The notes: generated by a model not told the origin, from the letters alone. A DNA stretch of 64,000 bases from Alistipes megaguti (GCF_900604385.1 NZ_LR027382.1:620001-684000), one strand, 5' to 3'; counted from the first letter of the stretch, positions 50,175 to 60,977 are shown. Numbers and translations are program-made.

Positions 50175-50578
50175 CCTTCGGCCTGTTTGGTAAGATTCAG
50201 AATCTCGATACTCAACGCTTTCAGTTCGCGGGTATGCTGTTCCAACGCAGCGATCTGGCGCGGAATCGAGACATTGGAGAAGTGGCTGTTGATGACCCGA
50301 ACCACCTGATTGTAGTTGTTCCCGACGCGCTGAAACTGGAAATAAAGGTCGTTGAGCCGTGTCAGAAACTCCACCTTTGAAGGATCGCGGCGGATGACTT
50401 CGAAGCGCTCGGCAAAGAGTCGTTTGACAATAAACCGGCTGTAGTTGTGTTCCAATCCGGCAGTAGCGAGCATTTCCTTAAACCGAATATTCTCCGCTGT
50501 TGTCAACTTGAAATTGTAACGATGGATTCTGGGAGCGGTAGCCGTTGGCCGACCGGTTGGCTTTTGAGTCTTCATCAT
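50159..50578 (-). CDS. mobA: MobA-like relaxosome accessory protein
   Basis: Small oriT-binding helper that presents DNA to the relaxase. The 139-aa form begins MMKTQKPTGRPTATAPRIHR, as in Bacteroides MobA proteins, and contains a conserved RFIVKRLFAERFEVI and YFQFQRVGNNYNQVVRVIN with C-terminal HTRELKALSIEI. Upstream in-frame Met codons exist (50596, and one at 50746 that would run through the candidate oriT); I chose 50578 by similarity to the family. The stop overlaps the relaxase start, so the two are translationally coupled. Confidence 0.82.
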   Translation of the reverse strand: MMKTQKPTGRPTATAPRIHRYNFKLTTAENIRFKEMLATAGLEHNYSRFIVKRLFAERFEVIRRDPSKVEFLTRLNDLYFQFQRVGNNYNQVVRVINSHFSNVSIPRQIAALEQHTRELKALSIEILNLTKQAEGWLRI

Positions 50579-50629
50579 ATTATACAGCATATTCATGTGG
50601 CGCGACTTGGGAGCGTTCCGCCTCGCAGA

Positions 50630-50682
50630 GCGAGCGTCTTTGTATGTCGAAATCATTTTCGGCATACAAAGACACAGCTCGC
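50630..50682. other. oriT: Candidate origin of transfer (oriT) hairpin
   Basis: GTCTTTGTATG (50636-50646) pairs with CATACAAAGAC (50663-50673), and CGAAA/TTTCG closes inside around a TCAT loop. GCGAGC/GCTCGC extends the base with a 3-nt bulge. It lies directly upstream of the divergent side of mobA, the usual place of oriT in Bacteroides mobilizable elements. No nic site could be read. Confidence 0.5.
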
Positions 50683-51005
50683 TCCCGTCAGGCGACGGGT
50701 ACAGTTCCGGCATTCGCAAAGGACAATTTCTCTCCTGAAAAAGCATCTCCGGAACGAAAAATCACGGGCGGATTCTCCGCTGCAATATTACGAGGATCTT
50801 CAGGGATTAAAAAGCGCGGTTGTCGGCCATGCAAGGCCTCCGAAGGACATCGGGAATCAACCCCCGAAAACTGCATTACCTTGCAGGCAAACGTCCAACA
50901 ATCCATCCATGAAACTGCTATTGTATTTGTTCATTGATCCTGTTTCTCAGGATTTCGGGAACAGCTTCCGTCATTTGTTCCTTCACGATGAAATGCTTCC
51001 CTTTG

Positions 51006-51057
51006 TTCGTGCCGGACCTTATTCCTGAATTCACGAACTCGGGAGTTCGTGCGTGAA
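51006..51057. repeat. Cluster of TTCGTG/CACGAA words upstream of the parA fragment
   Basis: GTTCGTGC at 51006-51013, CACGAACT (51032-51039) facing AGTTCGTG (51044-51051) around CGGG, and an outer TTCACG/CGTGAA pair. This iteron-like set could bind a partition or relaxosome protein. Confidence 0.45.
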
Positions 51058-51107
51058 CACACTCTTGAACATACTTGTTAAATCGCGCCTTCTTGAAGAA
51101 ATAAATT

Positions 51108-51299
51108 ATGGAAAACACACCTGTAAGCATTGCCGTATGCAATCAAAAAGGCGGCGTCGGAAAATCAACCTTCACCGTTTTGCTTGCCAGTCATCTCCAC
51201 TATACCTTGCAGCGTGACGTGCTGGTTGTCGACTGCGACTATCCCCTAATCGTACCCAAGAATCGGATATCAAATTTATTGAATCTTATTTTGAGATGA
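51108..51299 (+). pseudogene. Truncated ParA/TraA-like ATPase
   Basis: The first 46 or so codons match a ParA-family ATPase: VSIAVCNQKGGVGKSTFTVL (deviant Walker A, KGGVGKST) and VLVVDCDYP. After the TATCCC codons the sequence diverges and stops at 51299, so about 80% of the gene is lost. In Bacteroides conjugative elements this gene begins the tra region; its truncation marks where the transfer genes were deleted or replaced. Probably non-functional. Confidence 0.85.
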
Positions 51300-51320
51300 G
51301 AAACATATAACGTATCTTTG
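51290..51320 (+). promoter_or_regulatory. Outward promoter at the right end of the element
   Basis: TTTG (51290-51293), 19 nt, TATCTTTG (51313-51320): a full consensus promoter reading toward the right attachment repeat. In the integrated state it would give a transcript of about 160 nt ending at the terminator 51454-51485. In the circular form it would read across the joined ends toward the integrase. Confidence 0.65.
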
Positions 51321-51428
51321 CTTTGTAGCAAGGGAAAGTATTGAGACGTAAAATTACTCCAACAAATCAGTGACCCAACAACGAAGCATCAGCTACAACA
51401 CATTGATATATAGAGGTAAATAATCATA

Positions 51429-51451
51429 GGTTCGAGTCCCTTCTTCCACCC
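51429..51451 (+). repeat. Right attachment repeat (attR), displaced tRNA-His 3' end
   Basis: GGTTCGAGT...CTTCCACCC, 22/23 identical to the left copy. There is no tRNA 5' half here. It is followed after 2 nt by a strong terminator, as expected for the original chromosomal end of tRNA-His. Confidence 0.85.
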
Positions 51452-51453
51452 GC

Positions 51454-51485
51454 AAGGGCCTCTTGAAAAAAAGAGGCCCTTTTTG
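51454..51485 (+). terminator. Displaced tRNA-His terminator
   Basis: AAGGGCCTCTT, GAAAAA, AAGAGGCCCTT then TTTTG: an 11-bp perfect stem with U-run, 2 nt past the right attachment repeat. It most likely ended the tRNA-His transcript before integration. Confidence 0.85.
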
Positions 51486-51557
51486 TTGTCTATTGGCAGG
51501 AGAGGCTTCGGGGCTGCCTCGGGGTTGCTCCGGAAAGCCCGGCCCCGACAGGTCGCC

Positions 51558-53063
51558 TCACTCCGCCGCAATACGCAGCTCGGCCGGCTTCAGCCCCCCG
51601 GGCCGTTACCCGGACCAGAATCTCTCCCGGACGGTCGTCGCTGCCGACAATCGCCGTCAACTGACCGCTGAACAGATGCATGCGGGGCTCGCAGAAGGAT
51701 TCGAGCGACGTGGGATCGCCATTGGCCATAGCCCGGAAATGGCCCGCTCCCGAGACCTCGACGCGCACCTCGCGCCGATCCGTCGGCACCGGATTTCCCG
51801 CACGATCCACCACTCCGACCGTCACATAGGCCAGATCCCGACCGTCGGCGGCCAATGTCATCCGGTCGACCGACAGTTGCAGGGCCCGCGCCTCACCGGC
51901 CGTACGCACGCCCCGTTCGGCCGCCTTCCGCCCCTCGGCATCGCAGGCCACGACACACACCTCGCCCTCGCGCTCGGCCAGGTCCAGTGCGGCAGGATAT
52001 GCTGCGTGGGCGACTCCCGGTTCCAGACGCTGCGATAGAGCCAGTAGCGGTCCTTGGGCAGCGATGTCAGGTCAATGATCCCGGACATCGAACTGTGGTT
52101 GGGCCAGGCGTCGGTGTGGTAGGGGGGGGGCAGCTCGCCCAGATAGTCGAATCCCGTCCAGACGAACTGTCCGATCAGCCAGGGAAGATCCTCCCCGGCG
52201 GCAAAGTCGTCGTCGGGCGTATTCGACCATCCGCAATACTCGACATCGTACCCCGACGACTGATGGTCGGCATGCAGGCGGTCGGGACCCGCCTCGACCG
52301 GGAAGTGGTAGACGCCGCGCGACGAGACCGTCGAGGCGGTTTCGGAGCCGAGCAGGATGTTCTGCGGCAGGCAGTCGTAGGCCTCGCGGTAGCGGTGCAC
52401 CCGGTAGTTGAGCCCGGGGATGTCGAAAATGGCCGCAAAGCCATTCGACAGCACGTCGTCGACCTGATCCATACCACAGGTCACCGGGCGCGTCGGGTCC
52501 TCGCGGTGGCAGATCGACTGCAGCCACGAAGCCGTCCGGTAGCCCTCGGCCGTCGACTGCGTGGGCACCTCGTTGCCCACGGACCACATCACCACCGAGG
52601 GGTTGTTGCGGAAATGGTGCACCATGTTGACCAGATCGCGTTCGGCCCACTCCGCGAAATAGCGGTGATAGCCGTTCCGGCACTTGGCCACCTCCCACTC
52701 GTCGAAGGGTTCGATCATCAGCATCAGCCCCATCTCGTCGCAGAGCTCCACGAGCGCCTCGGCCGGCATGTTGTGCGACGTACGGACGGCATTGCACCCC
52801 ATCTCGCGCAGCATCGTAAGCTGGTGGCGGATGGCGGCACGGTTGACCGCCGCCCCCAGCGGGCCCAGGTCGTGATGCAGGCAAACGCCCCGAAAACGAA
52901 TCGGCTCGCCGTTCAGGAAGAAGCCCTTGTCGGCCCGTACCTCAACCGAGCGGATTCCGAACCGGATCGTATGGCGGTCCATCTCCTCGCCGTCGATGCG
53001 GATCGTCGACTCGGCCGTATAGAGCGCCGGCGTGGCGGGAGACCACAACTCGGGATGCTCGAC
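51558..53063 (-). pseudogene. GH2 glycosidase, 5'-deleted and frameshifted
   Basis: The remaining part covers the end of a GH2 jelly-roll (ETVEHPELWSPATPALYTA), the Ig-like domain and the barrel with acid/base Glu in WSVGNEVPTQS and a nucleophile-region Glu in LLGSETAST, then a C-terminal Ig-like domain. The signal and first 150 or so residues are gone, replaced by the GH3 remnant. Two frameshifts are visible: loss of a C near 51980 (TWP to REGEV) and an extra G in a G-run near 51600; correcting the latter gives a normal end at the TGA 51558-51560. Not part of the mobile element. Confidence 0.85.
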
Positions 53064-54011
53064 CGTCTCGCCGCCTTCTCCAACCCCTCGTAGACCGGCA
53101 CCGTGTGGAACGGCGTCACCGAACCGCTGCCTCCGCCGTGGGGCACCGTCTCTGCGTTGGGGACGAGCACCAGAATGCCGCCCCGACGCGAAGCGCCCTT
53201 TCCGCCGCGACCCAGCGGCAGCAGATCGCCGTCGTTCTTCAAGAGGACGATACCCTCCAGGGCGATGTCGAGCGCCGTCTGCACCGAGGCGGGATCATCC
53301 TCCATCACGCGGTTCGTATCGTACGGCCGGTCGAGGAATCCGAAGGCCGAAAGCGTCTGCAGGATGTGGCACACCTTCTCATTCTCATCGAGGTCTCTTT
53401 CGCGGATCACACCGCTCTCCAACAGCGGCCGCAGCTCCTTTTCGTTGAAGTACCACCCCTTGGGCATCTCCAGATCAAGCCCTCCGCGGGCGATTCCCGC
53501 CGCCGAATAGGTCGATGTCCAGTCCGACATCACCAGCCCCCGGAAGCCCCAGTCGCGGCGCAGCACATCGACATGGAGCCAGCGGTTCTCCGAGGCGTGC
53601 ACGCCCCAGATGAGATTGTAACTGTCCATGACGGCGCCGACGCCGGCCTGCTGCACGGCCTTGCGGAAGGCCGGGAAGTAGATCTCCTGCATCGTCCGCA
53701 CGTCGGCATCGGAGCTGACATGGTGGCGGCTCCACTCCTGGTTGTTGAGCGCGAAGTGCTTGATCGTCGCCATGACGCCCCCGTTCTGCAGGCCGAGGAT
53801 ATACCCCACGGCCGTCTCCGAGGTCAGATAGGGGGCCCTCGCCGAAATATTCGAAATTACGGCCGCAGAGCGGACTGCGGCAGATATTGACACCGGGGCC
53901 GAGCAGGATCTCCATCTTCCGGGGAGAATTCTCCGCCGTATAGCCCTTCACCGCGGCGGATTGTCCCCGGGCGGCCGAGAGCGAGAGAAGCAACATCGGA
54001 ATCGAAAGCAA
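53064..54011 (-). pseudogene. GH3 beta-glycosidase remnant, fused by deletion to the GH2 remnant
   Basis: Starts with a signal-like MLLLSLSAARGQS, then jumps to MEILLGPGVNICRSPLCGR, so about 100 residues of the GH3 barrel are missing. A one-base insertion near 53835 (FGEG then LSDLG; the other frame continues PYLTSETAVGYI) breaks the frame. The catalytic VMSDWTS region and the start of the second GH3 domain (EGIVLLKNDGDLLPL) remain, then the gene stops at VYEGLEKA and runs directly into GH2 sequence out of frame. Clear decay next to the attachment site. Confidence 0.85.
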
Positions 54012-54017
54012 AGAAAA

Positions 54018-54050
54018 GAAAGAGGGAAGGAGTCTGATCCTTCCCTCTTT
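54018..54050 (-). terminator. Terminator of enolase
   Basis: AAAGAGGGAAGGA/TCCTTCCCTCTTT, 13-bp stem with a 6-nt loop, followed on the minus strand by a T-rich stretch. It lies 81 nt past the enolase stop. Confidence 0.8.
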
Positions 54051-54130
54051 TCCCTGTATCGGGCCGGGAGTTGCGCAACCGGGTTTCCGATTCCTTCGAA
54101 TCGCCCCCTCCGCCGCACCTCCCTTGCGGA

Positions 54131-55762
<1,632 letters not shown>

Positions 55763-56389
55763 ATGAAACGACTGATTCCGCTTCTCTGTCTGCTGTTGAC
55801 GGGCCCGTGCGTGTGGGCACAAGACTTCGAAAAGAATCTGCTGGGCGTCCGGACGGGCCTCGAAGTGGCCTACATCCGGGCCCGGGGCGAATATGTCCGC
55901 GGAACGACCGATCCGCGCCTCGGATTTCGTTTCGCCGTATCGGACCAGGTGCTGCTGTGGCGCGGTCTACCTCTTTATATAGAGAGCGGCGTCGACTTTT
56001 CCAGTCGCGGAGGGCGTTATGAGGGCTGTTCGTTCCGGCCGATGTATCTGCAGGTTCCGCTGCTGCTCACCTGGCGCTTCGGGATCGGCAAACAGAGCTG
56101 CATCCGCCCCTTTGGCGGCCTCTGCTACGGCGTGGGGATCGGCGGCAAGGCCCGCACGGCGGACGCCTGGAGCGATCTGTTCGGAGCGGCGGGATTCCTC
56201 CGCCGCAGCGATCTGGGCATCCGGCTCGGTGTCGAGGTCTCGATCCGCCGAATCTGCATCCAGGCCGGATTCGACGCCGGATTGTGCAATCTCTTTGCCG
56301 GAAACGGCAGTCAGACTCCGCTACTGCCCGCCGGGATCTCGGATTTGCGAAGCCGCAGCGTCTCGGTCGGCATCGGGTACGACTTCTGA
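55763..56389 (+). CDS. Outer-membrane beta-barrel protein (PorT-like)
   Basis: A 208-aa protein with a cleavable signal peptide (MKRLIPLLCLLLTGPCVWAQ) and alternating hydrophobic beta-strands ending in the aromatic YDF, which fits a small 8-stranded outer-membrane barrel of the OMP_b-brl_2 (PorT-like) group. Function unknown. The start at 55763 is set by the signal peptide; the frame extends 84 codons upstream with no similarity. Convergent with queA. Confidence 0.75.
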   Translation: MKRLIPLLCLLLTGPCVWAQDFEKNLLGVRTGLEVAYIRARGEYVRGTTDPRLGFRFAVSDQVLLWRGLPLYIESGVDFSSRGGRYEGCSFRPMYLQVPLLLTWRFGIGKQSCIRPFGGLCYGVGIGGKARTADAWSDLFGAAGFLRRSDLGIRLGVEVSIRRICIQAGFDAGLCNLFAGNGSQTPLLPAGISDLRSRSVSVGIGYDF

Positions 56390-56463
56390 CCCGGGCGGAC
56401 GACATGCCCGGCTCCGAAGGGCCGTTCGCACACCCATCCACCGAACGATCCGTCCTACAATAG

Positions 56464-56498
56464 CGGACGGGCCACTCCCGTCAGGAGAGGCCCGTCCG
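56464..56498. terminator. GC-rich hairpin between barrel gene and queA
   Basis: CGGACGGGCC (56464-56473) pairs with GGCCCGTCCG (56489-56498). It sits between two convergent genes but lacks a U-run. Confidence 0.5.
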
Positions 56499-56525
56499 AT
56501 CACTATCCGGCCCCGTCGTCAGTCC

Positions 56526-57734
56526 CTACCGCATGAGCACCGACGAATCGCCGTAGCTCAGGAAACGGAAGCCGTGCGAAAGGGCATAGTCGTAAATGCG
56601 CCGCCAATCGTCGCCCACAAAGGCCGAAACCAACAGCAGCAGCGTCGATTTGGGCTGGTGAAAGTTCGTGACGATGTTGTGCACGATGCGGAATTCGTAG
56701 CCCAGCGGCGTAATCATGATCTGCGTGGCGGCCTTCAGCCGGTCAGTCCCCTCACGATCCATCCAGGCCAGCAGGTCGCCGAGCGCCTCACGGCCCGTAT
56801 AGTCCGACGGGATGTCGTAGAGTTCCCACTGGCCGATCACGCGGTCGGCATCGGGCGTCCCCACGGTGCGGATGCGCCAGCCAAGCGCCGTGAGCGACTC
56901 CAGCGTCCGCACCGAGGTGGTGCCGACGGCCGTGATGTGGCCCCAGCGTTCGAGCAGCCGGGCCACCGTTGCGCGGCGCACCTCGAAGTGTTCGGTGTGC
57001 ATCGGATGGCGGGCGGCATCCTCGTCCTTCACGGGCAGGAACGTCCCCGCCCCGACGTGCAGCGTCACCTCCTCGAACTCAAAGCCGCGCTCCTTCATCG
57101 CGTCGATCAGTTCGGGCGTAAAGTGCAGTCCGGCCGTGGGAGCTGCCACCGACCCCTCGAACTTCGAATAGACGGTCTGGTAACGCGTATTGTCGATCTC
57201 CTCACTCTCACGGTTCAAGTAGGGCGGGATCGGGATGCGCCCCAGATGCTCCAGCAGCTGGCCGAAGGTCATCGGCGCCGTCCACTCGAAGCGCACCGTG
57301 CACTCGCGGCCGCGATCCTCCGTAAGCCACGCCCGGAGATATTCGGCCCGGCCCTCGTGTTCGAAGTTGATCTCTACGTAGCCCTCCTTCCACTTCTTGC
57401 GGTTGCCCACGATGCACGACCACTCGCAGCGGCCCACGACGGCAAAGGCCCGCTCGTAGTCGGCCGGGCGGTGCGGTTCGAGGCAGAAGACCTCGATGCG
57501 CGCGCCCGAAGGCTTGTGCATGATGATCCGCGCACGGATCACCTTCGTGTTGTTGAAGACCAGCAGTTCGCCGGCGGGCAGCACCTCGCCGATGTCGGCA
57601 AAATGACGCTCGGAGATCTCGCCGCCACGATAAACGAGCAGTTTCGAGGCACTGCGTTCGGCCAGCGGGAATTTGGCAATCCGCTCGTCCGGAAGGTCGT
57701 AATCAAAACGGTTTATGTCGATGTGTCTTTCCAT
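56526..57734 (-). CDS. queA: tRNA preQ1(34) S-adenosylmethionine ribosyltransferase-isomerase
   Basis: Transfers and rearranges the ribosyl group of SAM onto preQ1 in tRNA to make epoxyqueuosine. The 402-aa protein starts FDYDLPDERIAKFPLAERSASKLLVY and shows LVFNNTKVIRARI, PIPPYLNRESEEIDNTRYQTVY, FEGSVAAPTAGLHFT, VTLHVGAGTFLPVK and NFHQPKSTLLLLVSAFVG, all QueA hallmarks. Start chosen at MERHIDINRFDYDLP (57734). It is divergent from nadB across a shared palindromic promoter. Confidence 0.95.
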   Translation of the reverse strand: MERHIDINRFDYDLPDERIAKFPLAERSASKLLVYRGGEISERHFADIGEVLPAGELLVFNNTKVIRARIIMHKPSGARIEVFCLEPHRPADYERAFAVVGRCEWSCIVGNRKKWKEGYVEINFEHEGRAEYLRAWLTEDRGRECTVRFEWTAPMTFGQLLEHLGRIPIPPYLNRESEEIDNTRYQTVYSKFEGSVAAPTAGLHFTPELIDAMKERGFEFEEVTLHVGAGTFLPVKDEDAARHPMHTEHFEVRRATVARLLERWGHITAVGTTSVRTLESLTALGWRIRTVGTPDADRVIGQWELYDIPSDYTGREALGDLLAWMDREGTDRLKAATQIMITPLGYEFRIVHNIVTNFHQPKSTLLLLVSAFVGDDWRRIYDYALSHGFRFLSYGDSSVLMR

Positions 57735-57747
57735 TTTTGCCCGTAAT

Positions 57748-57780
57748 TTTGCGGCAAAGTTACGATTTTTTGTAACTTTG
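57748..57780. promoter_or_regulatory. Overlapping divergent promoters, queA / nadB
   Basis: Toward nadB: TTTG (57748-57751), 21 nt, TAACTTTG (57773-57780). On the minus strand the second TAACTTTG (57762-57755) faces queA. Together they form a 9-bp inverted repeat CAAAGTTAC/GTAACTTTG with 8 nt between, so the two -7 boxes face each other. Confidence 0.65.
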
Positions 57781-57802
57781 CGACGCTTAATGTTCAAAAA
57801 CG

Positions 57803-59359
57803 ATGAAAACCGACTTCCTGGTTATCGGTTCCGGCGCCGCGGGTCTCTCCTTCGCGCTGAAAGCCGCTGCCCACGGACACGTTACGATTGTGACCAAGGG
57901 CGAAATGAATGAGTGCAACACCAACTACGCACAAGGCGGTATCTGTTCAGTCACCTACGCCCCCGACACCTTCGAGAAACACATCCACGACACGATGGTC
58001 TGCGGCGCGGGCAAGTGCGACCCCAAGGCCGTCGAGCTGGTCGTACGCCGCGCTCCGGAGCTGATCGCCGACCTGATCGCCTGGGGGACGCGCTTCGACA
58101 AGGCCCCCGACGGACGTTTTGAACTCAACCGCGAAGGCGGCCACTCCGAACACCGGATCCTCCACCACGAAGACCTCACGGGCGCCGAGATCGAACGCGC
58201 CCTCGTGGAGTCAGTCCGCAAGCACCCCGACATCACGGTCCTCGAGCACCACTTCGCCATCGACCTGCTCACGCAGCACCATCTGGGCGAATTCGTCACG
58301 CGCCACACGCGCGGACTGGCCTGCTTCGGGGCCTACGTCCTCAACATCGACACGAACGAGATCGAAACCATCCTCTCGAAGTTCACGATCGTCGCCACGG
58401 GCGGCTGCGGCAACGTCTACTCGTCGACCTCGAACCCGATTGTCGCCACGGGTGACGGCATCGCCATGTGCCACCGCGCCAAGGCCATCACCGAGAACAT
58501 GGAGTTCATCCAGTTCCATCCCACGACGCTCTACAACCCGGGCGAAAAGCCCAACTTCCTGATCACGGAGGCTATGCGCGGCTTCGGCGCCATCCTGCGC
58601 CTGCCCGACGGCACGGAGTTCATGGACAAGTACCACCCGATGAAGTCGCTCGCACCGCGCGACGTGACGGCCCGGGCCATCTACCGCGAAATGACCCGTC
58701 TGGGCATGGACTACGTCTACCTCGACGTCACGCACAAGGATCCCGACTCGGTGCGCAGCCACTTCCCCAACATCTACGAGAAGTGCCTCTCGATCGGCAT
58801 CGACATCACCAAGGACTGGATCCCCATCACGCCGGCGGCCCACTACTGCTGCGGCGGCGTGAAGGTCGACACCAACGGTGAGACCTCGATCCGCAACCTC
58901 TACGCCCTGGGCGAAACCTCCTGCACGGGGCTGCACGGCGCCAACCGGCTGGCCTCCAATTCGCTCATCGAGGCGGTGGTCTACGCCGACCAGGCCGCCC
59001 GCCATACGGCCTCGCTGGTCGACAAGGTCGATTTCCAGGAGGGGATCCCCGACTGGGACTTCGAGGGAACGCAGCACACCGAGGAGATGCTGATGCTGAT
59101 CCAGTCGAAACGCGAGGTGCAGCAGATCATGACCAATTACGTGGGCATCGTGCGCTCGAACCTCTCGCTCAAACGCGCCATGCGCCGTCTGTCGATCCTC
59201 TTCGAGGAGACCGAGGAGCTCTACAGCAAAACCAAACCCAACCGCGAACTGTGCGAACTGCGCAACATGATCGCCGTGGCCTACCTGATCATCAAGCAGG
59301 GGCGCGAGATCAAGGAGTCGGTGGGATGTCACTACAATATGGATTACCCGAAAGCCTGA
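57803..59359 (+). CDS. nadB: L-aspartate oxidase
   Basis: FAD enzyme that oxidizes aspartate to iminoaspartate, the first step of de novo NAD synthesis; in anaerobes fumarate is the electron acceptor. The 518-aa protein has the FAD fold VIGSGAAGLSFALKAA at 7-22, NTNYAQGGI, the substrate loop EFIQFHPTTLY, RDVTARAIYREM, AHYCCGGV and the C-terminal FAD motif GLHGANRLASNSLIEAVVY. Next to prfC, only 3 nt apart. nadA and nadC are not in this window. Confidence 0.94.
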   Translation: MKTDFLVIGSGAAGLSFALKAAAHGHVTIVTKGEMNECNTNYAQGGICSVTYAPDTFEKHIHDTMVCGAGKCDPKAVELVVRRAPELIADLIAWGTRFDKAPDGRFELNREGGHSEHRILHHEDLTGAEIERALVESVRKHPDITVLEHHFAIDLLTQHHLGEFVTRHTRGLACFGAYVLNIDTNEIETILSKFTIVATGGCGNVYSSTSNPIVATGDGIAMCHRAKAITENMEFIQFHPTTLYNPGEKPNFLITEAMRGFGAILRLPDGTEFMDKYHPMKSLAPRDVTARAIYREMTRLGMDYVYLDVTHKDPDSVRSHFPNIYEKCLSIGIDITKDWIPITPAAHYCCGGVKVDTNGETSIRNLYALGETSCTGLHGANRLASNSLIEAVVYADQAARHTASLVDKVDFQEGIPDWDFEGTQHTEEMLMLIQSKREVQQIMTNYVGIVRSNLSLKRAMRRLSILFEETEELYSKTKPNRELCELRNMIAVAYLIIKQGREIKESVGCHYNMDYPKA

Positions 59360-59362
59360 TAC

Positions 59363-60946
59363 ATGACCCTACAGGAAGAGATCACCCGACGGCGGACCTT
59401 TGCCGTCATCGCCCACCCCGATGCGGGAAAAACCACACTTACCGAAAAACTGCTCCTCTTCGGCGGCGCCATCCACGTGGCGGGAGCCGTCAAAAGCAAC
59501 AAAATCAAGAAGGGAGCCACCTCCGACTTCATGGAGATCGAGCGCCAGCGCGGCATCTCGGTGGCCACGTCGGTGATGGGTTTCGAGTATGAGGGCCGCA
59601 AGATCAACATCCTCGATACGCCGGGCCACGAAGACTTCGCCGAGGATACCTACCGCACGCTGACGGCCGTCGATTCGGTGATCATCGTCATCGACGGCGC
59701 CAAGGGCGTCGAGTCCCAGACCCGCAAACTGATGGAGGTCTGCCGCATGCGGCAGACGCCCGTGATGGTCTTCATCAACAAGCTGGACCGCCCCTCGAAG
59801 GAGCCCTTCGACCTGCTGGACGAGGTGGAGAAGGAGCTGCACATCCGCGTGCGGCCGCTGACCTTCCCGATCTCGAACGGCCCCACGTTCAAGGGGGTCT
59901 ACAACCTCTATGAGCGCCACCTCTCGCTCTTCACCTCGGACGAGAAGTTCACGGCCGACGCCTCGACGGTCGAGATCTCGAACCTCTCGTCGGCGGTGCT
60001 CGACGACCACATCGGAACGAAATACGCCGACCAGCTGCGCCAGGATGTCGAACTGGTCGAGGGCGTTTACGACGAATTCGACCGCGAAGCCTACCTGCGC
60101 GGCGAACTGGCCCCGGTCTTCTTCGGATCGGCGGTGAACAACTTCGGCGTGAGGGAGCTGCTCGAGTGCTTCATCCGCATCGCCCCGTCGCCGCGCCCCT
60201 CGCAGACCGAAACCCGCACGGTGGAACCTGCAGAGCCCAGGATGACGGGCTTCGTCTTCAAGATCCACGCCAACATGGATCCCAACCACCGCGACCGCAT
60301 CGCCTTCCTGAAGATCTGCTCGGGCATCTTCGAGCGCAACAAGAACTACCTCCACGTGCGCAGCGGCAAGCAGATGAAATTCTCCTCGCCGACAGCCTTC
60401 ATGGCCGAGAAGAAGTCGGTCATCGACACGGCCTACCCGGGTGATATCGTGGGCCTTCACGATACGGGCAACTTCAAGATCGGCGATACGTTCACCGAGG
60501 GTGAGAAGCTCAAGTTCACGGGCATTCCGTCGTTCGCCCCGGAGCAGTTCCGCTACATCGAGAATGCCGACCCGATGAAATTCAAGCAACTGGCCAAGGG
60601 CATCGACCAGCTGATGGACGAAGGCGTGGCGCAGCTCTTTACGTCGTCGCTCAACGGCCGCAAGATCATCGGTACGGTCGGAGCGCTGCAGTTCGAGGTG
60701 ATCCAGTACCGTCTGGAGCACGAGTACAACGCCGCGTGCCGCTGGGAGCCGATCTCGATCTACAAGGCCTGCTGGATCGAGAGCGACAACGCCGCCCAGC
60801 TGGCCGACTTCAAACGCCGCAAACACACCAACATGGCCGTCGACAAACACGGCCGCGACGTCTTCCTGGCCGACACGAGTTATGCGCTGGCGCTGGCCCA
60901 GGAGAACTTCAAGGATATCCGCTTCCACTTTACCTCGGAGTTTTAA
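59363..60946 (+). CDS. prfC: Peptide chain release factor 3
   Basis: GTPase that recycles RF1/RF2 from the ribosome after termination. The 527-aa protein has the G1 loop [16 protein letters not shown]2 near RGISV, G3 [15 protein letters not shown]4 INKLDR, an EF-Tu-like domain 2, and the RF3 C-terminal region ([29 protein letters not shown]). It starts 3 nt after nadB and is probably cotranscribed. A hairpin terminator follows at 61143. Confidence 0.95.
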   Translation: MTLQEEITRRRTFAVIAHPDAGKTTLTEKLLLFGGAIHVAGAVKSNKIKKGATSDFMEIERQRGISVATSVMGFEYEGRKINILDTPGHEDFAEDTYRTLTAVDSVIIVIDGAKGVESQTRKLMEVCRMRQTPVMVFINKLDRPSKEPFDLLDEVEKELHIRVRPLTFPISNGPTFKGVYNLYERHLSLFTSDEKFTADASTVEISNLSSAVLDDHIGTKYADQLRQDVELVEGVYDEFDREAYLRGELAPVFFGSAVNNFGVRELLECFIRIAPSPRPSQTETRTVEPAEPRMTGFVFKIHANMDPNHRDRIAFLKICSGIFERNKNYLHVRSGKQMKFSSPTAFMAEKKSVIDTAYPGDIVGLHDTGNFKIGDTFTEGEKLKFTGIPSFAPEQFRYIENADPMKFKQLAKGIDQLMDEGVAQLFTSSLNGRKIIGTVGALQFEVIQYRLEHEYNAACRWEPISIYKACWIESDNAAQLADFKRRKHTNMAVDKHGRDVFLADTSYALALAQENFKDIRFHFTSEF

Positions 60947-60977
60947 CGAGTGACCCAGCAGGGGGGGGCAAGCACGA

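Larger units (their letters stand above)
50579..51107. other. Gap between mobA and parA fragment, likely oriT region
   Basis: 529 nt with no convincing gene. It holds the nested hairpin at 50630-50682 and a cluster of TTCGTG/CACGAA words at 51006-51057. A 74-codon minus-strand frame at 50918-51142 exists but overlaps the parA start antisense and shows no family features. Confidence 0.5.

Noticed and set aside
50918..51142. 74-codon minus-strand gene between mobA and parA
   Set aside because: Overlaps the parA fragment antisense, lacks a recognisable family or ribosome-binding site, and covers the TTCGTG repeat cluster.
51429..51485. A second tRNA gene at the right repeat
   Set aside because: Only the T-loop to acceptor 3' part is present; no D-arm, anticodon arm or 5' acceptor strand precedes it.
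52913..53893. A genuine GH3-GH2 bifunctional enzyme
   Set aside because: The junction is out of frame, both parts are truncated, and further frameshifts occur in each.
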